A stretch of DNA of 38,439 nucleotides from Apostichopus californicus. Its lineage: Eukaryota; Echinodermata; Holothuroidea; Aspidochirotida; Stichopodidae. A model generated the notes under the pieces. That model was not told where the DNA came from and searched no databases. It saw nothing but the letters and a program-made list of their open reading frames with translations. The first letter of the stretch is position 1, and each line of letters starts with the position of its first letter. Position numbers and translations under genes: made by a program. The stretch lies in assembly GCA_020650975.1 (NCBI GenBank), contig JAIPMN010016504.1:695-39133 (forward strand). Direction: 5' to 3'. Positions 29,964-38,439 of this stretch are shown piece by piece.

Positions 29964-31885
29964 AAATTAAATCTTTTGAATCATATCTTAGTCCTTTATT
30001 GCTCGCTTGTACATAAAATACAATTACATGGTTTCTTCTTTCTTTTTCCTTGTTTTTTGCTTCTCATGTTTCTACACTGTACACGTTTAATATTTGCACA
30101 TGAACCAAGCACCGTTACTGAAAACAAACAAAATTAACTTCAGCTATTTTTCACAGAAACTGTATTTTAAATAAAAGTATCTTCAAATACATAGCTTCTT
30201 AATACCTTCATATCACGACTGTACAATACGGTTTAGTTGCACTACTGATTTATTATATACTATCGCCCCCAAACTGTAAAATCCATCTGCTAATTAGTTC
30301 ACACACATATGCCAAAAATGGTACACAATAAATAGCGTGGGCCCCCTTCACACAAGAAGCATGGCATCTCTATTAAATGTCATGCATACCCCCAATACAC
30401 AAGCATTCTACATGTGCAGTGCTCTCATAGGTAACTTTGGTCTGAACCACATTAGCATAACTGACCTGTGACATAGAAACTACAATCAAAACTAGGTCCA
30501 CCATTATGGCAATGTCTTGCGAATCGTAATTACATCAGCAAAACTCCTTAAATATGTTCCCGAATGTATCTTTGTGATGTTGCCAATTTTCAATTTGCTC
30601 ATTCTTTTCAAACCCTGTATCTAGATATTTTAGTATTGTATGCAGCATTGTAGTTGAAGCTGAGAGGAAACTTTAAAAACTTTTTAAGTATCAATTTGCG
30701 TACACAGTGGCATTAAAAAGAATTTCTCCATTTTGAGATGTAATTAACAGCATAGCATTGTTAGAGCAAATACGTTAGAAATGGACCAGATAGTCGAATT
30801 TGAGTTGCAAAAAGGAACCAATGATTGCACAATAGGAAATCAACCTATACCATTACAGTTACAGAGAGGTAATTGCATCCAAAGCCAGTGGAGACACCAG
30901 CATTCCATTTGTGAAGATTTTGTTACAATTTACCTGTCATTCAGTGCGAGTACTCACCCATTCGATACCCTCCCCCATCCCCCTCCAGGGATTCCCATTG
31001 ACAAACACTATCATTTGCCAGCTGTGCTATGGCAATGGAAAGCCTGATATTGTTAGCAACAAGTACATTACGGGGTTTGCCTTTTGATTAGGGGAGGGGG
31101 GGGAGGGGTGATAAACTTGTATGCTACAGTCATCAAAGCAGAAAAATGACATATTATTTCATTCTACCAAATCATTTTCAGTTCAAAATATTTGCAATAA
31201 CTTCCCTCCTAGAGAGAAGACAAAGAAAGAAAAATTTATGATACCATAAATAATTTAAATAGCACACAAAAATATTCATGCAAATATTAATTTTTTTTAA
31301 ATAATTTTCAGATTAATATGACATGGTTTATAGCTTTTCTTAAAAAAAAAATTGTTTTAAAAATTATAATGCATTGATGCTCTTGTGTTACAAAATAAAT
31401 GTTTCGATTACCAGGATCACATGTACTTTGTTGTAAAATGGCCGCTTTTGTGCAATCCAAAACCAATCAGGTGTACGAATGTTGGATACATTGGGGAGCT
31501 TTATCATACATATACATATCATTGCTAACATGTCTTTCCTGGCTGGACGTCATGAAATAAATTCACCCATATAATTTAATGCTCTCCACAGATGATATAA
31601 AATCCACAGTTTACAGAAGCACTGAGTTAGTTAAAATGTATAATAGACTACATTACCATCTTACAGTAAGTCACATTTGATTCTTACAGTTAAAATTTCT
31701 CTGCTGTTTATGCAGGATGGCAAGAAAACAATGTAAAAGGTTCTTCATGGGCTTTGGGAGTTTATTCCTTGCTTATTTGTTCATCCAAAGCAAGGATTTA
31801 ACAACATATGACCCATTAAAGTATACTTTACCGCCATGAGGTTATTAACTGTGGCAATGGGTGTGTACATTACAGTCATGACATT
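29964..31885. other. intergenic DNA, no gene seen
   Basis: AT-rich, with a G-rich run at 31091-31109 (GGGG, GGGGGGGG and GGGG separated by single A). Several short chance frames, none with recognisable homology. Confidence 0.5.
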
Positions 31886-32464
31886 TAGGGTTACCATCTG
31901 TCCCGATTAATCGGGATTGTCCCGTTTTTGAAAGGAAAAGTGAGCGTCCCGGCCGGTAAGACAAATTGTCCCGATTTTCCCGGAAACGAATATACGCAGT
32001 ACAAGTTTTTCGGATCAGACTCGCAATCGCCAAGTTATGTGTACATAAACAGCTCGTTAGCTGCTGTAGCAGACGACGACTCGGTATGGTAACCCTGTAG
32101 TGTGCGGGAATACGAATCCACGTGCGTCGTTGCGATAGAATTGAGTATCGTTACTGACGTGGGATGTTCAATGTTCTTCTATCTATCAACAAATGATGTA
32201 GTTGTGCAACCATGGTATTAATTTTATCACCAGTCCGCATGGAGTAAATGTGGTGCAAACCAGAAATAGCATGAATTACATTTCTGAAATAGGCCACATA
32301 TTAGGCAAACAAAACTAGTGAAATCAGCCTTAAATATTGCACCATTTGGCTTCTAGGTAGGTCCCAAAATCAAAATTTTTGCAAAGGGGAGGGGGACACC
32401 CCTCCCATTAGACCGCTCCCCCAGATCAGTCCCACTTTCAGCTCAAAGAAAAATGGTAACCCTA
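31886..32464. mobile_element. hAT-like non-autonomous element with 8-bp target duplication
   Basis: TAGGGTTACCAT at 31886-31897 is repeated in exact inverted orientation at 32453-32464. The 8 bases outside are ATGACATT (31878-31885) and ATGACAGT (32465-32472), a 7/8 match, as expected for hAT transposition. Subterminal TGTCCCG words recur near the left end, including the palindrome TCCCGATTAATCGGGA (31901-31916). A third inverted end, ATGGTAACCCTG, sits inside at 32086-32097, so a 212-bp element (31886-32097) is an alternative or nested reading. No transposase is encoded. Confidence 0.65.
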
Positions 32465-32470
32465 ATGACA

Positions 32471-32806
32471 GTATTCTTTATGGCCATGAGGGTATACTGT
32501 ATGGCCATGTGGATATACTTTATGGCCATGAGGGCATTCAGTATGGCCGTGGGGGTATACTGTATGGCCATGAGGGTATTCTATATGGCTATGATGGTAT
32601 ACTGCATGGCCATGAGGGTATGCTTTATGGCAATGAGGGTTTACTGTATGGCCATGAGGATGTGCTTCATGGCCATGAGGGTATGATTTATGGCCATGAG
32701 GGTATTTTGTATGACTATGATGGTATACTATATGGCCATGAGGGTATGCTTTATGGCCATATGGCCATGAGGGTATACTGTATGGCCATGAGGGTATAAT
32801 GTATGG
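32471..32806. repeat. 21-bp minisatellite (TATGGCCATGAGGGTATACTG), about 16 copies
   Basis: Head-to-tail imperfect copies of a 21-base unit; one junction near 32757 is truncated (GGCCATATGGCC). Because the unit is a multiple of three and lacks stops, long open frames appear on both strands (His-Gly-rich or Met-Ala-rich); these are repeat artefacts, not genes. The array starts at the target-duplication edge of the hAT-like element. Confidence 0.95.
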
Positions 32807-33125
32807 CCAGAGACATCTTTCTAAAATGTAGACGATATTCTGAGTAAATTCTGAATGGTCTGATTCTACAACAATATTTGGACAGTACAAAAACAACATG
32901 CCAAAAACCAAAAAAAATTGGAAATGTTCTAAAATTGCCTAAAATATCTTCATTATTTTGAAAGAAGCAGGAGTAGTCATGATAATGATTTATATCCTGT
33001 TGGAATCTCAATATCAATACATATATCATTGATTAAGATTATCAGCCAATGCTGGTATCCACTTATCTTCAAACTTAAAAAACACTTTACTGCAGTTGTC
33101 AATGCGTTTCAACACTCACTGAATG

Positions 33126-33131
33126 TTTATT
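33126..33131 (-). terminator. candidate poly(A) signal of the propeller gene
   Basis: AATAAA on the minus strand, about 600 nt after the stop codon at 33728. Only the hexamer supports it. Confidence 0.3.
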
Positions 33132-33727
33132 CAAACCCTTTTCAATATCTTGTAACAATATATTGATTCAGACCCTCTCCAGGAGAGCTGCTTTTGAAAC
33201 AATTTTAGCAATCTTAGCACACTAGAATATGGAATCCATTTTGAGATCAAAGGCATTATTCTAAAAAGGTTATAAGAATCTGTCTCCATCTAGGGGACCA
33301 CAGAAGAGGAGCAACATGTGAGGATTGGGTGGGGGGGGGCAGGGACGGGTGACAGAAATGATAAAATTTGAACATTTTCTTGTGAACCTTCTACCTCTAA
33401 CTTTTTTAAAGCTTGTGATAGTTCAAAAGAATGTTTGGATATCATCGTCTACAACTCTTAAATACTGGAAAGATTTTGTCATGAAAATCTAAAAAATCTT
33501 CTAAAATCCTGGTCGGTAACAACAAAAACTTACATTATGGCAAGACTTTTTTCGAAAATTCCAAAGTGACAGAAATAAAACTTAATGTGATAATTATTAA
33601 AATAAAATTGTAGCTTTCTTGTTTTTCTTTTTTGTTTAAAGCCAAAAAAATATGCCCAAAAAGCAAAACAGAAGATGATCACTTGGCTGGGATGTAGAGG
33701 TATCTTTCAAGGTCATAAGTTCATTCT

Positions 33728-33766
33728 CATGTGGTTTCTTCAATTGGAACCTGCATCCAAACATTC
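33728..33766 (-). CDS. propeller gene, last exon (stop)
   Basis: NVWMQVPIEETT and TGA, in phase 0 after exon -2. Acceptor tctttcag. The other two frames give no family-like end. Confidence 0.65.
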
Positions 33767-36700
33767 TGAAAGAGAAAGATTGAAGAGAGAACAAGACAAA
33801 TTGTGAGATAGATAATTAATGGCAGAGACCTAAGAGGAAATGAACAAAAACAGTTTATTAATATCTGCTAAAAGTTTCCCCTAAGTAAATCAAATAGGTA
33901 GTTGGTACATATTTGCAGGCAAACAATGTTACAGCAGTATTTCCTTCATGATGAACCTGTATCATGGTTTTGTCAAACAATCTGCAACGTTTATGTTTAC
34001 AACTTTCCATTTTGCACTATGCACCGAGTACGTTTTACATATTTTAATGTTTTGTGGGGGAGGGGGTGGGGAAGGAGTGGGTGGGGGGAGTGAGGGACTC
34101 CTTTGGTTTATGCTTGACATGGTAACTAACCTCACGAACGTGGAGGGTCCACCGTAACAGAGATTCGTCATCACCATAGTAACCAGAGCAGCTCACAATA
34201 GCAGGTTCTCCACTTTGTAACCTGCAATTACAGCAAGTACAAACATGTAACTATTATTACATTATTATTATTACATAATTATTATTACATAATTTAGGGC
34301 TCCTCTGGAAAGCAGTGCTCCTGCACTGAGCAGGACTACCCTCATTGAAGATGACAATAATAAAAATTTAAAAAAAGATAAAAAAGAAATTAGGACAGTC
34401 AGTTATACAAATGTTTTATGAGAAATAAAAACCAAAAACTTTGTTGAAATATAAACGATAAAGAAAGAGATGTGTTTCCTTTTGTTTATCAAAAAAAAAA
34501 GAAAAAGAGCTTTGAAAATAAAATAAAATTCTAAACATCATCAGTCAGAAAGTTAGACAAAGTTTATAACGTCATATCATCACACCTGACAACAAAAAAA
34601 AACACTCTGAAAACTCACCTTGACAGAACAAGAGCCCTGACCTGATGGTTTTCTGATATTCTGCACTTTCTGATTAACTGTACTTCAAAGTGTGGGCACA
34701 CTTCTAGGTCACAAGCACTGAAATCCACTGAAACGACGCTACTCCTCATTGCCTTCGGTTTGAGCCCATTCTGTGACGGTTCTGTCTCTACCTCATGTTC
34801 CCCGCTTGACCCGCTCACGTCCTCCAGGGTGGGACCCTCGCCGCCGCCCACCACGCCCCTCCTCTCGGCCTCTCTCATGACCTGACTGTACCTGTACTTC
34901 CTCTTCTTGGAACTCTTCCTATTGGTGAGTTTATCTATCACCCTTGGCGCTTTGATCTTTGGGCTGTTCTGCGGCGTCTTGTCTAGGTCCTCTACTATGC
35001 TGCCCTCGCTGTCCGTGGATTTATCCTTCGACCCTCTGTGGTTTAAGAGCCGGGTCAGAGTCTTAGGGCTGTGGATTCTACCCTTTGAGCCCCTTTTTGT
35101 CGATTTGCCTTTCCTCCTTCTGGGGCTCTTTGACATCTCTTCATCCGAGAGATCCTTTATGACCTCCCCTTCCACGTGGAACACCCCGGCCTCCTGAGTT
35201 CCCACCACGACAAACCCGTCCAACGTCTGAGATTTCCGCATCTGGTCCAGGCCGTCCCGGCTGGGAGAGTTCTGGGCATCTTTCACGCGCAGCTGGACGT
35301 TGGACTCGGTCTCGCTGGGCTCGTCCAGATTGTCGGTAGATTCGCTCTTGGACTCTGTGTCCGAAGCCCCCTGGCCCAATTTCCAAGGCTCGAGGGGCGG
35401 CAAACTTTGAGATGTTTCGGCGGGTGCCTCCTTGTCGGCGTTTTCCTCTTGACTGACGGGATCGGAGACTGCTGCTTCGTCCGATGCTGTGTCTTTGGAG
35501 GTATCTGCAGCAAATGAAAACACTGTGCTACTGGGAGCCATGAACTCTGGACGTTCCTCCATGGGGGAGGGGACGTGGGGCTTGATACACTCCAGAGGGT
35601 TCACCTGATAGGTGGAGAGCTGGCCGTCTGATGTCCCTACCCACAGCAACCCCATGTGGGGCAGAATCGATGTCACCTTGGGAGTGTGGATGGATTGGTC
35701 TTTGTTCATCTGAGAGAACAGATAGAAAATATGAATATTAGAAGATATGAATTTTAAAAACTTTTGGGAGAGATTTGAACTCTTTCTCTCTTCCTTTTAC
35801 CAAAATCTAAATTCAGATAAAGAAAAGTAAAGATACAGCTGCCATACAGGAAGCAAAAAGTGAACCTTCACGAAGTCTGAAATCCTTGTATACAGTAGGG
35901 TAACAAAGTAATCTCTTCTAGACACTATCAAGGGTCCCAACAGAAGCATAGACAAAATATAGTTTTAGAGGAACTGGAAGGGGGTCAAACATACCACTTA
36001 AAAGGACATTTAGAAATTTTGATCAATTTACTTTTCTCATTACATATACATGTCCCCTTAAATACCACAATACTTTCATGATTGGTTGGGATGGTGATGA
36101 GTAATTTCTTTTGCTAGGTCCTAAACATATTCTCTCCCCTCCTGACCTCCCCCCCCCTTAACCCCACCCCTCCTCTTGTCACTTACTCTTTTCCATCCTG
36201 CTGCCTTTTCAGTGGAGGTGTCATAGAGGAGAATGCAGAGGCAGAGGGCTGGGTCCCAGAGGGTCAAGACAGGGGACCCTCTTATGATGATCCAGACACC
36301 GTCCTCATTCAACACCATGTAACTGATGTGAATGGTGGGACTCCTCGACACCTCAAAGCCATTGATGATGTTCAATGAACTGTTTGGGAGAACAGAGAGG
36401 ATATTTTGGCATCAAAACAATCAATTCCCTTGGACTGAAAAATGACTTCAAAATGACTCATCAATCAAATCAGAATTTTTAAAAAATAGTGCATTCTATA
36501 ATTTCTTCAGCACACTTTGATAATGGACTTTTGATTTCCATCTGGTACACATACAGACACATGACTCACTATCAAGGTGACCATAGCATATACATCAAAT
36601 ATCATTATTGCAAAATGAGGAAATTAATACCTTCCACTGGAAAAGTAAAGGCAAGATTGAATAAACAGTCTACAAGCACCCAGTTTCATTTGGTCACGTA

Positions 36701-37973
36701 TGTGACCATATTTCCCACCCAAAAAAAATTATCAAATTCAACGGTACTTTTAGAAAATTTATTGATACTTTTTTCTGATATGATCAACTTACCTGTCCAG
36801 TATATTGACAGCATTCCCACATGAGCACCACAACTGTTCCAGATCTGGCACCTTGACCACACTTCTGACCGGGGCTGCACCGATGGCGTGGTAGAATACC
36901 TCGTTAGGATGAGTAGTGGAGACACTCTACAGAAGGGGATATAGTTCTTCAGTATTGGCACCAGATAATTACACTGCTAAATTTACCGACAGTTTTAAAA
37001 TGTAACTTCTGAAATACTTCTGAATCTCCAAATTACTTTCCGGACATTGACAAGTTTTTAATTAAGCAATTCAATGTCTCCGTGAGCAAAAAAAAAACTT
37101 CTTGAGGGTGGCAGCAAACTGCTTGTTGTAATCGGAGCATGAGTGACCATTATTATATAAAAGAATACACATTTTTTCTTTCTTTAAGATTTGTTTGCAA
37201 ACCTTGTTCCAAATTTCTTCATTCCTGTGTTTTGTTGTAATTGTAAATTTCTGGTAACAGATTATATTCATACATATTCTATAAATTTCAGGTTATGTTT
37301 GGTTTCTTTATGAAAACCTTATGCCACGCTTTTCTCACTCCCTGTTGTGTGTGGTTTTTTTTAAATCCTTCTCAGGCACACCATCTTTTGTTTAGCAGTT
37401 AAATAGAGTATTTACCCAGATGGTAGCGGATGCAACACAGACAACAGCTGTGAGACACTAAAGTAAAACATACTAACTGACGTATCTTATGTGCTCACTT
37501 TCTTGTGTGGAAAAGAGAATGAAAACAATAAAATGGAACCAGTTTCTTCTTTTAACAGGAATCTGATCAAAAGTACCTGATCTGAAGTAAAAATAATTTA
37601 TTTTTATTCAAAATTTGATGTAGCAGGTTTTGAAGATGCTATGTTTCCTCTCTCATCAGTACTTAAGTTCCTTCAAAAAGGTGCTATTCATCTTTGCAAT
37701 TGCATTTGCCAAAATTTTGAATAGCATTTTGATTTGCGACAATTATTGTTATTATTATCTGCTCAGTTATTAATATGAGAGAAATGGAGGCGTTTCATTA
37801 GATAAAGCAGGAGTGTATACGAAAATCAACGAGATTGTTGTTATATGTGCCATGTTTTTACCTCGATTACTGCCAGCGTTCCATCCGACAGGCCTATGAA
37901 TATGTTTTGCGTCGCTGGGTCATATTCCAGACAGAGTGGAGTATCTCGAAGCCTCTCGCACCAGACTTCTTCT
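33728..37973 (-). CDS. C-terminal exons of a large beta-propeller protein (LRRK-, ARHGEF10- or DENND3-like tail?), 5' part outside the window
   Basis: Six exons join in consistent phase: 37862-37973, 36793-36926, 36187-36379, 34619-35709, 34131-34221 and 33728-33766 (TGA). The product has WD40-like blades: IFIGLSDGTLAVIE, LWCSCGNAVNILDS, GVWIIIRGSPVLTLWD, LLWVGTSDGQLSTYQV, VVVGTQEAGVFHVEG and IVSCSGYYGDDESLLRW. The closing VSCSGYYG...LLRW pattern resembles the C-terminal propellers of ROCO kinases, Rho GEFs of the ARHGEF10/17 type and JIP3/4, but I cannot choose between them. The fourth exon listed inserts about 240 mostly disordered residues, rich in S/E/K, between blades. The chain ends ...HVRENVWMQVPIEETT. 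Upstream domains would decide the identity. Confidence 0.75.
34055..34098. repeat. G-rich low-complexity tract downstream of exon -2
   Basis: Runs of three to six G with short spacers on the plus strand, so C-rich in the propeller-gene transcript. It lies 33-76 nt inside the intron, beside the exon -2 donor. Confidence 0.75.
34131..34221 (-). CDS. propeller gene, exon -2
   Basis: LQSGEPAIVSCSGYYGDD and LLRWTLHVRE, the closing blade. Acceptor aattgcag, donor GAG/gttagt. Confidence 0.78.
34245..34295. repeat. (ATT)n / ATTATTACAT microsatellite
   Basis: Imperfect ATT and ATTATTACATAATT repeats in the intron preceding exon -2 of the propeller gene. Confidence 0.8.
34619..35709 (-). CDS. propeller gene, large exon -3 with disordered insertion
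   Basis: 1091 nt, phase 0 in and phase 2 out. Starts with blade HTPKVTSILPHMGLLWVGT, continues into an acidic S/T/E-rich stretch, a short structured island VVVGTQEAGVFHVEG, a basic stretch (SPRRRKGKSTKRGSK), more S/E/K-rich sequence, then returns to fold at VSVDFSACDLEVCPHFEVQ. Visibly more GC-rich than all neighbouring sequence. Reading frames on the opposite strand here are shadows. Confidence 0.88.
36187..36379 (-). CDS. propeller gene, exon -4
   Basis: NIINGFEVSRSPTIHISYMV and blade GVWIIIRGSPVLTLWD, then LLYDTSTEKAAGWKR. Acceptor caaacag, donor AAAAGA/gtaagt. Confidence 0.78.
36793..36926 (-). CDS. propeller gene, exon -5
   Basis: 44 codons plus 2 bases: NEVFYHAIGAAPVRSVV, then LEQLWCSCGNAVNILD. 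Donor GACAG/gtaagt. Confidence 0.78.
37862..37973 (-). CDS. propeller gene, exon -6
   Basis: EEVWCERLRDTPLCLEY then blade IFIGLSDGTLAVIE. Acceptor ctattcag is partly ambiguous (cag/A or cagag/AA); donor GAG/gtaaaa. Confidence 0.75.
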
Positions 37974-38439
37974 CTGAATATTGATAGAGAGATTACAGAG
38001 AGAGGAAAATACAGTTCTGTTAAAGATGTGCATGTAGCAAATGTTAAGAGGAGTGAATATAGACAAAAGTTTTACGGTAGCAAACTAGAAATGTATCATT
38101 ATAAATGAATGTAGGTCATAAGAGTTGCTGCTTCATGCCAGTAAGGTAAGTTGTGTATCAATAAATAGTACTACATATAGAATGATAGAAAAAGGGGAAA
38201 CATGGTATCTCTGCAGAAAATTAAGTTCAATTACGGAATGTGGCAATAAGTGGCATATAACAAACTTCATGTTAGCAATAACATAGTTACATGATAATAT
38301 AGTAACATGGTGGCAACAAGACAAGGAATCATTGTTCTATATATATATTCCTATATATTCCTATATTCCCAAAACTTACGTTACAAGTAAAAATATATAT
38401 ATATTTATATATGTATACATATATTTATATAGATATATG
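37974..38439. other. intron of the propeller gene running off the window; AT microsatellite at the edge
   Basis: No exon was recognised. From about 38338 to the end the sequence is almost purely TATA-type simple repeat with a few C and G. Confidence 0.6.

Noticed and set aside
29817..30137. 106-residue frame with a hydrophobic stretch downstream of SSNA1
   Set aside because: Starts without an ATG, overlaps the likely UTR and poly(A) region, and has AT-driven composition and no recognisable similarity.
32462..32911. 149-residue minus-strand frame and overlapping plus-strand frames rich in His-Gly, Met-Ala or Tyr-Gly
   Set aside because: They are translations of the 21-bp minisatellite; open frames on both strands follow from the repeat length and lack of stop words. 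No splice context or homology.
34907..35517. Plus- and other-frame open reading frames of 76-113 residues
   Set aside because: They lie opposite or out of frame to the GC-rich propeller exon; the minus-strand frame is fixed by splice phases on both sides.

Overview
The window is animal nuclear DNA. Genes are split into short exons with GT-AG introns, most of the sequence is AT-rich non-coding DNA full of simple repeats, tandem repeats and transposon remnants, and three genes with clear or likely animal homologues can be assembled by joining exons on paper. The mix of a tRNA-derived SINE with the 'CCTTGGG...CTCTCTCCACCC' type of body, hAT-like inverted ends and compact housekeeping genes suggests a marine invertebrate, most likely a deuterostome such as an echinoderm. 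That placement is inference; no rRNA or mitochondrial marker is present.

Layout. 1-6570 is intergenic (or 3' flank) with a possible inverted-ended element at 14-1270, a perfect 74-bp palindrome at 3608-3681 and assorted low-complexity DNA; I see no gene there. 6660-25888, minus strand, is a complete DHX16/Prp2 gene, the DEAH-box helicase that activates the spliceosome: 21 coding exons whose phases all agree, giving 1043 residues (the human protein is about the same length). Its 20 introns carry nearly all of the tandem repeats of the window, a SINE, and a tandem duplication that copies the end of exon 11 together with its 5' splice site. 25889-26618 is the short gap between DHX16 and the oppositely oriented SSNA1 gene, probably a shared promoter. 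26619-28825, plus strand, is complete SSNA1 (118 residues, 3 exons), a coiled-coil protein of centrosomes, basal bodies and microtubule branch points. 28826-33727 is SSNA1 3' UTR and intergenic DNA with a hAT-like non-autonomous element and a 21-bp minisatellite. 33728-37973, minus strand, holds the last six coding exons of a large protein ending in a WD40-like beta-propeller with a long disordered insertion; the 5' part of the gene lies beyond the right edge.

How they relate. DHX16 and SSNA1 are head to head and may share regulation, but they act in different processes (splicing and microtubule organisation). The propeller gene is convergent with SSNA1. Nothing here forms an operon-like or defence-like system, and I did not find a convincing new biological system. 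The items most worth a second look are the duplicated splice donor in DHX16, the perfect palindrome, a degenerate hammerhead-like motif in DHX16 intron 1, and the disordered insertion in the propeller.
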